Virus record (IMG/VR): IMGVR_UViG_3300042691_030710
Location: 1-54,132 of that record
DNA from: a virus
Length of the DNA: 54,132 bases
Reading direction: 5' to 3' (one strand)
Shown here: positions 34,458 through 43,526 of the stretch, piece after piece
Layout: every line of letters begins with the position of its first letter
Numbering within the stretch: the stretch's first letter is position 1
Position numbers and translations under genes: made by a program
Notes under the pieces: model-generated
Databases searched by the model: none
What the model saw: only the letters and a program-made list of their open reading frames with translations
Told to the model about the DNA's origin: nothing

Positions 34458-36054
34458 CTGCTATAACTTTTTCTAATATTGAAAATCCCCCAGCTTGTTT
34501 TGTGGTTGGGGTTAATAAATATGCTATTTTATCATCACCTAAATGAGTTGCTAAAAATAAATCAGCAACATTCCACTTTTCGTTTTTATAAATTTCAGAA
34601 ATTCTATTGAACATACGTTTAGGTATTACATACATATGTGCACCCGTCATACTATTCGATATCCAATAATCTTCTCTCTTTTCAGTAATATTATCGTTAT
34701 GATGATAACACAAACTAAAAATAGATATATCCGTATCGGTTTTTAATTTCTCTGTTATAAATTTTATTTTATTATAAAATTCATCGTGTGATATATCCAA
34801 AATAGTATCACACTCTGATATAATGATAAAATCACTATCGGTATCCTTACCAACTTCAAATGCCTTTCTATGTCCCAAATAACATCCATAGTGACCTGGA
34901 GTTAATTTTCCACCAGGCTCCATTGATATTATTTCAGGAAATGCACAACTATCAGATGGTGGTAAATCGGTATATCGTTTACTTACAATTGGTATGTAAT
35001 CAATACCATAGTTTTCCAACTTAGATAAATCTTTAACCGAACGTATTTCTCTTTCAGTATCAATATCAGTTAAAATATGTAATAATGTTATTTTATCTTC
35101 AGTTTGAGTTAATCCAAAATGTTCTAATAACAATCGTTTGGTATTATTTACATCATCATTTATATATGTTGCAATACCATCATATTTGTTTTTATAAGTT
35201 TGTAATTTAGTTATAAAAATAGGTAATTTATATGATAATGCTTCTTTAATTGAAATTGGATTTAATTCATATAGAGATGGGAACATAAACACATCAGCTG
35301 CTTTATAAAATTTATCCACATCACTTCTTTCATTATGCCAAATACAGTTTGGTGGAAAATCATTCATTAATGGTTTCCAATAATCTTCAAAATTTACAGC
35401 CTGATTTCCTACAAAATGAAATTTTATTTTATACGGTAAACATTGTTTTGCAACATCTATAATATGTTTTTGATTTTTACCCATAGTAAATAATCCGATA
35501 TGAAGTACATGCTTATAATCCAAATCGAATCCTAAATCTATTTTAGCTTGAGTTTTATCGTATTCAACTTCATCCAATTCATACTCCCAAACTTCACATG
35601 GAATAGAACCCTTAAAATGATTTTCAAAAACATCTTTACTCCAATCAGATACTAATACAAATTTATCTGCTAAATACGGCATTAGAGATGGGTCTGTAAA
35701 TGAACCATGTGTAGATACTACTATATTGTAAGTTCGATTATCCGAATAAACCCAATCTAATAAATTGGTATCTATAAAAGTATGTGGTTCTTCCTGAAAA
35801 TGTATAATATCAGGAGATATCGTTTGTATAATATCTTTCAACTTAGTTTTATCCTCTCCCAATGAATAAAACTTATCAGAAGGTAATATTGAAAGTATTT
35901 TATTTCTACTAACTACCAATATCCCACCAGTAACATCCACCCATTCTACCAAATATACATCGTAAAATTTGGAAAAATGTTCTATAGCCTTATATAAATA
36001 TTGAGGCATACCTCCCGTTGATAGATGAGGTGCAACATATAACAATTTTTTCAT
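34444..36054 (-). CDS. Fusion of GT4-type and GT25-like glycosyltransferases
   Basis: The N-terminal about 310 residues of the 536-residue product form a GT-B glycosyltransferase of GT4 type: 'LLYVAPHLSTGGMPQYLYKA', 'HIGLFTMGKNQKHIIDVAKQ' and the E-x7-E region 'ADVFMFPSLYELNPISIKEA'. The remaining residues resemble GT25 (LOS/collagen galactosyltransferase family): 'PGHYGCYLGHRKAFE' and 'FIIISECDTILD' as the DxD-like site. Collagen glucosyl/galactosyltransferases are also GT25-like, which is suggestive next to collagen-like fibre genes. First gene of the sugar operon. Acceptor unknown. Confidence 0.8.
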   Translation of the reverse strand: MKKLLYVAPHLSTGGMPQYLYKAIEHFSKFYDVYLVEWVDVTGGILVVSRNKILSILPSDKFYSLGEDKTKLKDIIQTISPDIIHFQEEPHTFIDTNLLDWVYSDNRTYNIVVSTHGSFTDPSLMPYLADKFVLVSDWSKDVFENHFKGSIPCEVWEYELDEVEYDKTQAKIDLGFDLDYKHVLHIGLFTMGKNQKHIIDVAKQCLPYKIKFHFVGNQAVNFEDYWKPLMNDFPPNCIWHNERSDVDKFYKAADVFMFPSLYELNPISIKEALSYKLPIFITKLQTYKNKYDGIATYINDDVNNTKRLLLEHFGLTQTEDKITLLHILTDIDTEREIRSVKDLSKLENYGIDYIPIVSKRYTDLPPSDSCAFPEIISMEPGGKLTPGHYGCYLGHRKAFEVGKDTDSDFIIISECDTILDISHDEFYNKIKFITEKLKTDTDISIFSLCYHHNDNITEKREDYWISNSMTGAHMYVIPKRMFNRISEIYKNEKWNVADLFLATHLGDDKIAYLLTPTTKQAGGFSILEKVIADDRY

Positions 36055-36059
36055 AACCT

Positions 36060-36338
36060 TTACTCTACTTCGTATGTAACAGTTCCTTCAGTTAAATTAA
36101 TTTCACCATCATTATATTTTTTAGATAAATCACTCATACGAGTATCCCATTTATTATACAATTCATTATAATGATTGGTTAGAGCTTCTGTTTGAGATTC
36201 TAATTTACTCAATTCATTTTGAATTTCAAGTTTAGCAACAAACAATTCTCCAAAAGAAATAATCGTAGTGTTTATCTGAGTTTGAAGATTTTGCAATTCT
36301 TCTAATAATTCTTTTTCTAAGTTTTCAGTTTTTTTCAT
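36060..36338 (-). CDS. Coiled-coil protein, paralogue of the gene at 43205
   Basis: The 92-residue product is nearly all coiled coil ('MKKTENLEKELLEELQNLQT'), then 'LSKKYNDGEINLTEGTVTY'. The end closely matches that of the gene at 43205 ('ENRYAKGTINLNEGTIEY'), so they are paralogues. It could be a fibre trimerisation or hinge protein. A host-like promoter (36354-36385) precedes it and may drive the sugar operon. Confidence 0.72.
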   Translation of the reverse strand: MKKTENLEKELLEELQNLQTQINTTIISFGELFVAKLEIQNELSKLESQTEALTNHYNELYNKWDTRMSDLSKKYNDGEINLTEGTVTYEVE

Positions 36339-36353
36339 ATAACAAAGTTTCTA

Positions 36354-36385
36354 CAAATATAACAAATTTTTAGTTAAAAACCAAA
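36354..36385 (-). promoter_or_regulatory. Bacteroidota-type promoter before the coiled-coil gene and sugar operon
   Basis: On the minus strand TTTG (36382-36385) is followed after exactly 20 nt by TATATTTG (36354-36361), which fits the Bacteroidota consensus TTTG-N19/20-TAnnTTTG. It lies about 16 nt before the ATG. Confidence 0.55.
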
Positions 36386-36386
36386 T

Positions 36387-37892
36387 TTATAATAGATTTT
36401 TTATTCTATCAGGCATCGGTTTATCAGTTGTAATTGGCTTGGTACTAAATTCATCATCAAATCCTTTACAGTTAACTATGTTATATCCTAACGTAATACC
36501 TTCCCCATTAGTACTTTCTCTATAATAAGGGTCATCATTACCTTCAACCATTCCACTATTCAAATCAACATCTTTTGCCCATATACTTATACTTCTATGA
36601 TTATATGCGATATGATTACCACCTCTTGCCTCCAATACTTGCCAATCTCCAAACTTAGTATTCATTGTAGTTCTAAAGTTTAAATCATCTTTATAAATCA
36701 AATATATAGGTTGATTAATATCAAACTGATTAAATGATGATGTATATGATTCAATGTTATATTCACCATTTGATAATTGAACTGGTTCATTTAAAGAACA
36801 TTGAGGTGCTTTTACTGTAAGTGGGGAGTTTCCCGAACCGAAGTTGTTAGTCCATTCATCATTTTCGGTTTTCATTTTTTCTCTTATAGTATAATTTACA
36901 CCATTTACTCTAAGAGAATCACCCACATGCGGTTCTCTACCATTAAAGAAGAATCTACCACCTTTAACCAAAACTTTTTCTCCTGCTTTAGGAGATGGTC
37001 TTAATTGAATATTTTTCAAATCAATAACAGCATCGATATTATCTACCATAAATGTAAATCTATCTATATGTGCCAAAAAACTTCGGTTAGCACCTTTATC
37101 AACAATAAAAAAATGATTATAAAGGCAACTCGCTTCAACATCACCTGTTAATGATAATACATTATTGGTTTTGTTTATTGTACCTGTAGTTAAATGTGCT
37201 CTTTTTGACCAATCATATGGATTTGTATAATCGGTAGTTACATTTTCCATTACCAAATACATTACTGAGTTTGGATATGGATTTTTTAATTCCATCAAAC
37301 TTGGCCCAGCATGCTTATAATTTATAAATGAAACATAGTTTTCTCTATTTCCACCGTATAAAACTCCAGTACCAAATCCACCATTTTTACCCAAATAAGT
37401 ACTATCACAATTTTTAACAATAGCAGTCCATCTTGCATTTGGATCTTGTACACTTGTAAACCAGTTCACAGAATACATTTGTTGTACGTTTCTATCCTGC
37501 TCTCTTAATGATGGCCATATATTATCAACTACAACATCAGCTCCATCAGCAAGTTCAAATAATACAGTATCTTCACCCTCATCTATATACAATACGTACA
37601 TAGCTTTACCCACCCAAACATAAGCAGGTTCAACTCCACTTGTCTTAATTCGAACTTTACCATTAATACGTTGTCTTCTAACTGTATTAATTGTATAAAT
37701 TTTTCCAGATTCCAAAGTGATATCACCGTACCCTTTACTGAACGTATCATACCAAAGTTGTGTAATATCTATTACTTCATTTGTCGGTGGTATAATAGGT
37801 ACTTCAGGAGTAATTGGAACATCAGGTGGTATTGGGGTTACTATAATGTCACCCTCAGATACTTTTATTTTTAAGTTTATAAGAATTTGCAT
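36387..37892 (-). CDS. Tail/fibre-region surface protein of unknown function
   Basis: The product has 501 residues from the ATG at 37892 ('MQILINLKIKVSEGDIIVTP'); a GTG at 37922 would add ten but overlaps the upstream gene. A Pro-rich linker ('TPIPPDVPITPEVPIIPP', about 19-36) joins a small N-terminal strand region to a large beta-rich body ('DITLESGKIYTINTVRRQ', 'GDSLRVNGVNYTIREK'). This could be a beta-helix. Place, and lack of a signal peptide, suggest a virion surface protein. No family recognised. Confidence 0.6.
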   Translation of the reverse strand: MQILINLKIKVSEGDIIVTPIPPDVPITPEVPIIPPTNEVIDITQLWYDTFSKGYGDITLESGKIYTINTVRRQRINGKVRIKTSGVEPAYVWVGKAMYVLYIDEGEDTVLFELADGADVVVDNIWPSLREQDRNVQQMYSVNWFTSVQDPNARWTAIVKNCDSTYLGKNGGFGTGVLYGGNRENYVSFINYKHAGPSLMELKNPYPNSVMYLVMENVTTDYTNPYDWSKRAHLTTGTINKTNNVLSLTGDVEASCLYNHFFIVDKGANRSFLAHIDRFTFMVDNIDAVIDLKNIQLRPSPKAGEKVLVKGGRFFFNGREPHVGDSLRVNGVNYTIREKMKTENDEWTNNFGSGNSPLTVKAPQCSLNEPVQLSNGEYNIESYTSSFNQFDINQPIYLIYKDDLNFRTTMNTKFGDWQVLEARGGNHIAYNHRSISIWAKDVDLNSGMVEGNDDPYYRESTNGEGITLGYNIVNCKGFDDEFSTKPITTDKPMPDRIKNLL

Positions 37893-37911
37893 AGCCAATC
37901 TAAAAATTTTT

Positions 37912-38046
37912 TTAAGAAACACTTACGTTTGGGATTGTTATGTTTCCGATTGTTACACTATTTACTTTTACATTAGCATCAGGTACTACTACACCATTTA
38001 CCTTTACCTCTGCGATGATTTCGATTGTTACATTTTGTTCGTTCAT
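37912..38046 (-). CDS. 44-residue beta-rich protein
   Basis: The product starts 'MNEQNVTIEIIAEVKVNGVV' and is almost all alternating Val/Ile strands, ending 'NITIPNVSVS'. It lies directly upstream of the surface protein gene and resembles that protein's own strand-rich start. It may be a small fibre or adaptor component. No family recognised. Confidence 0.55.
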   Translation of the reverse strand: MNEQNVTIEIIAEVKVNGVVVPDANVKVNSVTIGNITIPNVSVS

Positions 38047-38063
38047 AATATATTATATTTAAA

Positions 38064-38519
38064 TTATTCAGGTTTAGTTGGCCACACTATATTAAATGGG
38101 TCTTCTTGTAAAGTTACATCTCTCAATGCTTGTCTATAAATACTCCATTCTGATTTTTTTGATTCTGATAATGGTGAATCTGATAACTGAGTCCAATCAC
38201 ATTGTTGAAGATATTCGTTTCTCATTGAACGTATAATATTCCATTGGCCATTCAATCTTTCATTAATTTGTTCAGTTGTAGCATCCTCTTCTATCCAATT
38301 TTGATAATATTTACCCTCAATATAATTAGGAATTCCTTCAGTATAATTTTTAGTATAATCAAATGGTACAGTTATTTGCTCTACCGAAAATATATTAAAA
38401 TTTATTAATACAAATTCAGTTAAATTTTCCGGAAACGATGTATTTGGATAATCTTTTTTAAGATTATCAATATTATAAGGGTATATAATTTCGTTATTTA
38501 TTTTTTTCAAATATTTCAT
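38064..38519 (-). CDS. Tail-fibre assembly chaperone-like protein
   Basis: The C-terminal half of this 151-residue protein matches phage tail-fibre assembly/DUF4376-type proteins: 'RNEYLQQCDWTQLSDSPLS', 'WSIYRQALRDVTLQEDPFNI', ending VWPTKPE. Such proteins sit next to the fibre they help fold. The N-terminal half ('MKYLKKINNEIIYPYNIDNL') is typical of the same group. The ATG overlaps the upstream LamG-like gene (ATGA). Confidence 0.78.
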   Translation of the reverse strand: MKYLKKINNEIIYPYNIDNLKKDYPNTSFPENLTEFVLINFNIFSVEQITVPFDYTKNYTEGIPNYIEGKYYQNWIEEDATTEQINERLNGQWNIIRSMRNEYLQQCDWTQLSDSPLSESKKSEWSIYRQALRDVTLQEDPFNIVWPTKPE

Positions 38520-39193
38520 ATTCCAAATCTTGAACGTTGATTATTGTAAATATCACTGACTTCTTGTGATGTTAAAACTCTGTTATATATCATTGCCAAT
38601 CCCAAATCAAATGCGTAATATGTAGTATTTACTCTACCCAAATAAATATTATATATTCCAATCATTCTTTCTTGGAATCCATTATTTACCTGCACTGTTC
38701 CGTTAATATATATTTTAGTAACATATGTACTGTAACTATATGAACATACCACATGATACCAGGTATTTGAACTAATATTTAAATATTTAGGTTCTCCTCC
38801 AGAATTATGAGTGTATACAATATCATCATCAACTGTACCAGATTGGGCATTTCCTTGATATGATGGTGCATTAGAACTACCAAAAACATATTTTGTACCA
38901 GTAACATTAGGTACTCTGAAACAATATACTATACTCCAGTCACCATAATATATACCTTCATTATTTGATGATCTACCCGTATCAATCCAATCATTACTTC
39001 CATCAAAATTCATATACCCACCATTTCCTGAATTATAAGTAGTACCACTTAATGTACCATTTCCAACTCCAGCAAAATCAGTAACAGTTGTACCACTATA
39101 CCCACCTCCCTCAAAATTATAATACATTCGCAATCCTGATGTTGGAATGGGTGGTTTCGATGCTTTCCAAAAACCAAACGGTATTAAACTCAT
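38516..39193 (-). CDS. LamG/concanavalin-like adhesion protein 1
   Basis: The 225-residue product has a LamG-like jelly-roll signature: 'LRMYYNFEGGG', 'YMNFDGSNDWIDTG', 'NTWYHVVCSYS', 'KIYINGTVQV', and the ending 'GLAMIYNRVLTSQEVSDIYN' plus SRFGI. It shares this end and layout with five other proteins at 47041-50855. It is probably a sugar-binding capsid or fibre decoration for host recognition. Confidence 0.85.
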   Translation of the reverse strand: MSLIPFGFWKASKPPIPTSGLRMYYNFEGGGYSGTTVTDFAGVGNGTLSGTTYNSGNGGYMNFDGSNDWIDTGRSSNNEGIYYGDWSIVYCFRVPNVTGTKYVFGSSNAPSYQGNAQSGTVDDDIVYTHNSGGEPKYLNISSNTWYHVVCSYSYSTYVTKIYINGTVQVNNGFQERMIGIYNIYLGRVNTTYYAFDLGLAMIYNRVLTSQEVSDIYNNQRSRFGI

Positions 39194-39204
39194 ATAATTA
39201 TATT

Positions 39205-42200
39205 TTAAGGTATTCCAAAGTTTTTAGCGATTATTCCAAGATATTTACTCCCATCATAAACAAATGTGGCAATATCAATACTACCAGTTGTTCCCGTCAA
39301 AGTAGGTGTAGTATCACTCTCCCAATATATAGTAGGCCATGTAATAGTTCTACTACCGGTAGAATCTTGAGTAACTATAATTTGGTAATTAGCACCAGAT
39401 TGTGGATTTGAGAAAGTAAATGTTTGTGGACCAGTTAAAGTTATTGATTGTATATTACCATCATTCCAATCAAAATTTGTACTCCCAGAACCACTATTTC
39501 CTTTAGAGTTGACTGGAACATACGCCTGATTTAATATTTCTAATGAACCAGAAACTACAGTAGTACCATTACTTCCAGTCATCCACATTCTTACGTTTCC
39601 AGCTCCATCGGATATAAAAATATTACAGTTTTGTGCAGCCCTACCAGCGGCAGTATATGAACCCACTACAACATTACAACCACCTGTAATACAATATCCA
39701 GCTGAAAATCCAATTGCAGTATTTCTAGTACCATTAGTATTGAATCTCAAAGCGTATGTACCTATTGCGGTATTACATAATCCTACAGTGTTTAGTTGTA
39801 ATGCAAAGTTACCGACCGCAGTATTACGTTCACCTGTTGTGTTTGAGCACATAGCAAGATTTCCAATTGCAGTATTTCGAATTCCTAATGTATTAGAACA
39901 TAAAGCTATATTTCCGACTGCAGTATTGCATACTCCACTCGTATTATTTATCATTGCCATTATCCCAATGGCAGTATTACCTACACCACTAATGTTATTA
40001 TACAATGCTCTAGTACCAACAGCAACATTACAACTCCCATCAACATTTGAACGTAATGCGCGATATCCAACTGCCACATTAGAATTTGATGAGTTTGATG
40101 CAAAATTTGAAAATTGTAAAGTTTGGTGTCCTATTGCTACATTAGCACAACCGGTAGTGTTAGTACGAATTGATTCTCTACCAATAGCAACATTACCACA
40201 TCCAGTTACGTTAGCACATAATGTATTAATACCTATTCCAAGATTATTAAATCCACCAGTATTACATTTAAGTGCATTATATCCGATAGCAAAATTACTA
40301 CCTCCAGTAGTGTTATATTGAAGAGCGAATGTACCAATTGAAACATTACGATATCCAAATGTATTAGCTGTAAGTGTATTATCACCTATCGCAACATTTA
40401 CAGTTCCAGTTGTATTACTTCTAAGTGCGAATATTCCAATAGCAGTATTATTACTACCTGTAGTATTTGTTTCCAAAGCTCTAGTTCCAACAGCCGTATT
40501 ACATACTCCAATTGTATTTGCTCTTAACGCTCTGTAACCAACTGCCACATTTGCATTTGCGGAAGTTGTACCAAAGTTAGATGAACATAACGCCTCAGAA
40601 CCTATTGCTAATTGCTGACCACCAGTTGTATTATTACGAAGTGCGTAATTACCTATAGATGTGTTATAAGAACCATTGGTAGTGTTTCTACCAGCATAAA
40701 ATCCAATTGCAGTATTTCTAACACCGGATGTATTATATGCTAAAGAACCATATCCAATTGCTGTATTTCTATTTCCACTATTATTTCTTAATAAAGAACT
40801 ATAACCAATCGCTACGTTATTATATCCAATTGTATTACCTCTTAATGCACATGAACCGATAGCAGTATTTCTAATACCTGATGTATTTGAACACAGTGAA
40901 TTAAATCCAATTGCTGTATTAGTTGAACCGGTTGTATTACTAAGTAAAGCAAATAATCCTACTCCCGTATTTCTAGTTCCAGAAATATTTGCCTCCAAAG
41001 CTCTAGTACCAATGGCGGTATTACAGTTACCAACTGTATTTGAGTTCAGAGCTCTATAACCAATTGCTACGTTAGCATTAGTTGAAGTTGATGCAAAATT
41101 TGAATTTCTAAGTGATTCTCTTCCTATAGCCACATTAGTACTACCTGTAGTATTTAAACATAATGCTCTATATCCAAAAGCTGTATTTGAATGACCTGAA
41201 GTGTTACAAAATAATGAATAAGTTCCAACAGCAGTATTAGAGAATCCTGTATTGTTATTTACCAATGAACGATGTCCAATAGCAGTATTTCTACATCCAC
41301 TAGTATTTAATAATAATGCTGTAGTACCAAGTGCCACATTAGCAACTCCAGTTGTATTAGCTCTTAATGCTCTGTAACCAACTGCCACATTTGCATCTGC
41401 AGAAGTTGAACCGAAGTCAGAAGTACATAATGCATGATAGCCTATTGCAACTTGAAATCCACCAGTGGTATTATTTTGGAGAGCACTAGAACCAATTGCC
41501 ACATTATTTCTTCCAGATGTAGTTACACGCATTGATGAGGTCCCTACTGCTACATTATCTCTATATGTACTATTTTGAAGAGTACATAATCCTATAGCTA
41601 TATTAGAATTTCCAGTTGTATTACTAAGTAATGCTCTATAACCGATTGCTATATTTGAAGATCCAGAAATATTGCTACATAAAGATACAGTTCCTAATGC
41701 AACATTAAAAGATCCTATAGTATTTGAACATAAAGCATTAGCTCCAACTGCTGTATTGCGATTTCCAGATGTATTAGCATTAAGAGATGATACCCCTATT
41801 GCGGTATTACATACACCCGTTACATTACTCAATAAAGCATTAGCTCCTAATACAGCGTTAGTAGTAATATTTCCCCCACCTTCACCAACTGTTACTCCAT
41901 TTATAGTTGCATCTAAAGTAGTTATTAAAGAACCAGTAACTCTCAATACACTTCCATCAAAAGTAAGATTAGATTCCACAGTAGCATTAGGTACAGTACC
42001 ATTAAGAGTTATCACACCATTATCTGTAGTTCCTGTTAAAGTTAATAATCCAGAAGAACCACTTGTACCAGCACCTCCGTTTGCCCCACTACTTCCACTT
42101 GTACCGTTGATACCACTACTTCCAGAAGTTCCATTTGCACCTGATGAACCTGAAGTTCCGTTTCCGCCATTCACACCACTAGAACCAGAAGTACCGTTGA

Positions 42201-43188
42201 TTCCACTAGAACCAGAAGTTCCATTAATTCCAGAAGAACCCGATGTACCGTTCACCCCACTACTACCAGAAGTTCCATTTGCACCTGATGAACCTGAAGT
42301 TCCGTTTGCACCTGATGAACCTGAAGTACCGTTTACTCCACTACTGCCAGAAGTCCCATTTATTCCAGATGAACCTGATGTACCATTTGCTCCACTAGAA
42401 CCACTACTACCTGATGTACCTCTGCTTCCAGAAGATCCAGAAGTTCCATTCACACCTGATGAACCACTACTACCTGAAGTACCGTTTGCTCCACTACTGC
42501 CACTTGTTCCGTTTATACCAGATGAACCACTACTACCCGATGTGCCATTCACACCACTACTACCACTAGTTCCGTTGATACCACTAGAACCAGAAGTACC
42601 ACTACTTCCAGATGAACCAGAAGTACCACTACTTCCAGATGAACCTGAAGTACCATTTACTCCAGAAGAGCCTGATGTACCACTACTACCTGATGAGCCA
42701 GAAGTACCGTTTACTCCACTACTACCACTCGTGCCGTTGATTCCAGATGAACCACTTGAACCAGAAGTACCATTTACTCCACTACTTCCACTCGTACCAT
42801 TTATTCCAGATGAACCACTACTTCCAGAAGTACCTCTACTACCAGATGAACCCGATGTACCATTTATACCTGAAGAACCTGAAGTTCCATTACTACCCGA
42901 TGAACCACTACTTCCACTTGTTCCGTTTATACCCGAAGAGCCTGATGTACCACTACTACCACTAGAACCAGAAGTACCTCTACTTCCTGATGATCCTGAA
43001 GTTCCTGCTGTTGAAGATGAACCAGATGTACCAGAAGAACCACTACTACCACTCGTTCCGTTTGCAGCAGTTTTCCTTCCCACTTCACCAGTGGACGTAT
43101 TTAATACCAATACCTCATTACTTGAGTTATTAACAGGAGTATCAGGTACGAATATTGAACCGGTTACAAATGGTGTGTGGAATCTCAT
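39205..43188 (-). CDS. Giant fibre: collagen-like stalk plus YadA-head-like beta-roll
   Basis: Order in the 1327-residue product: N-terminal adapter 'NEVLVLNTSTGEVGRKTAA' (about 24-42), Ser/Thr-Gly collagen-like triplets to about 377, a linker module ('TLTGTTDNGVITLNGTVPNA'), and about 42 repeats of 17 residues from about 455 to 1186. The repeat consensus is 'NTAIGYRALxSNTTGxx', like the left-handed beta-roll of YadA-type trimeric adhesins; a 21-residue variant recurs four times. A C-terminal domain follows ('NSKGNSGSGSTNFDWNDGNI', 'TITWPTIYWES'). No signal peptide or membrane anchor, so it is a phage fibre and not a bacterial autotransporter. Cys recurs in the repeats. It is the largest fibre in this window that is complete. 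Confidence 0.9.
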   Translation of the reverse strand: MRFHTPFVTGSIFVPDTPVNNSSNEVLVLNTSTGEVGRKTAANGTSGSSGSSGTSGSSSTAGTSGSSGSRGTSGSSGSSGTSGSSGINGTSGSSGSSGSNGTSGSSGINGTSGSSGSRGTSGSSGSSGINGTSGSSGVNGTSGSSGSSGINGTSGSSGVNGTSGSSGSSGTSGSSGVNGTSGSSGSSGTSGSSGSSGTSGSSGINGTSGSSGVNGTSGSSGSSGINGTSGSSGANGTSGSSGSSGVNGTSGSSGSRGTSGSSGSSGANGTSGSSGINGTSGSSGVNGTSGSSGANGTSGSSGANGTSGSSGVNGTSGSSGINGTSGSSGINGTSGSSGVNGGNGTSGSSGANGTSGSSGINGTSGSSGANGGAGTSGSSGLLTLTGTTDNGVITLNGTVPNATVESNLTFDGSVLRVTGSLITTLDATINGVTVGEGGGNITTNAVLGANALLSNVTGVCNTAIGVSSLNANTSGNRNTAVGANALCSNTIGSFNVALGTVSLCSNISGSSNIAIGYRALLSNTTGNSNIAIGLCTLQNSTYRDNVAVGTSSMRVTTSGRNNVAIGSSALQNNTTGGFQVAIGYHALCTSDFGSTSADANVAVGYRALRANTTGVANVALGTTALLLNTSGCRNTAIGHRSLVNNNTGFSNTAVGTYSLFCNTSGHSNTAFGYRALCLNTTGSTNVAIGRESLRNSNFASTSTNANVAIGYRALNSNTVGNCNTAIGTRALEANISGTRNTGVGLFALLSNTTGSTNTAIGFNSLCSNTSGIRNTAIGSCALRGNTIGYNNVAIGYSSLLRNNSGNRNTAIGYGSLAYNTSGVRNTAIGFYAGRNTTNGSYNTSIGNYALRNNTTGGQQLAIGSEALCSSNFGTTSANANVAVGYRALRANTIGVCNTAVGTRALETNTTGSNNTAIGIFALRSNTTGTVNVAIGDNTLTANTFGYRNVSIGTFALQYNTTGGSNFAIGYNALKCNTGGFNNLGIGINTLCANVTGCGNVAIGRESIRTNTTGCANVAIGHQTLQFSNFASNSSNSNVAVGYRALRSNVDGSCNVAVGTRALYNNISGVGNTAIGIMAMINNTSGVCNTAVGNIALCSNTLGIRNTAIGNLAMCSNTTGERNTAVGNFALQLNTVGLCNTAIGTYALRFNTNGTRNTAIGFSAGYCITGGCNVVVGSYTAAGRAAQNCNIFISDGAGNVRMWMTGSNGTTVVSGSLEILNQAYVPVNSKGNSGSGSTNFDWNDGNIQSITLTGPQTFTFSNPQSGANYQIIVTQDSTGSRTITWPTIYWESDTTPTLTGTTGSIDIATFVYDGSKYLGIIAKNFGIP
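39640..41850 (-). repeat. About 42 YadA-head-like 51-bp repeats
   Basis: Units of about 51 bp code for 17-residue beta-roll turns; 63-bp variants occur four times, each followed by a unit starting 'NVAxGYRAL'. The units are diverged, so this is an old array. Confidence 0.85.
42056..43056 (-). repeat. Collagen-like repeat block of the giant fibre
   Basis: The 9/18-bp low-complexity repeats code for Gly-x-y triplets such as GSS, GTS, GIN, GVN and GAN, with nearly no proline. They produce a spurious Pro/Leu-rich open frame on the other strand. Confidence 0.9.
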
Positions 43189-43204
43189 CTATTTATATTC
43201 AATT

Positions 43205-43495
43205 TTATTGTTTCATCATAACATTATATTCGATAGTACCTTCATTTAAATTAATAGTACCTTTAGCATATCTATTTTCCAAAACTTTTAATTGATTATC
43301 AAATTCTAATTTTATTTCTGAATAATCTTCCATCAAAGATATTTTCTTTGAATTTAATTTTTTAATTTCTTTTTCAAAATTATGTATATCCAAATCAATT
43401 TTACCAATCAAATGTATAATTTCATTTAATTTGGAATCTAATTTTTTTAAAGTTTCCACAACTTCTTTAGGTAACTGTTCTATTTTTGTTTCCAT
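43205..43495 (-). CDS. Coiled-coil protein, paralogue of the gene at 36060
   Basis: The 96-residue product is coiled coil ('VVETLKKLDSKLNEIIHLIG' onwards) ending 'ENRYAKGTINLNEGTIEY', shared with the gene at 36060. It lies just before the giant fibre gene. It may be a trimerisation or attachment protein for that fibre. Confidence 0.72.
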   Translation of the reverse strand: METKIEQLPKEVVETLKKLDSKLNEIIHLIGKIDLDIHNFEKEIKKLNSKKISLMEDYSEIKLEFDNQLKVLENRYAKGTINLNEGTIEYNVMMKQ

Positions 43496-43526
43496 ATGAT
43501 AGATTTATATATAATTATTATTTTTT

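Noticed and set aside
39205-43188. True bacterial YadA-type autotransporter
   Set aside because: No signal peptide, no membrane anchor domain, and it sits among phage fibre genes with shared adapters.
41672-43249. Long plus-strand frame coding for Pro/Leu/Val/Glu repeats
   Set aside because: It is the complement of the minus-strand collagen-like and beta-roll repeats. The repeat period keeps it free of stops. Same for 1299-1832 and 51274-52128.
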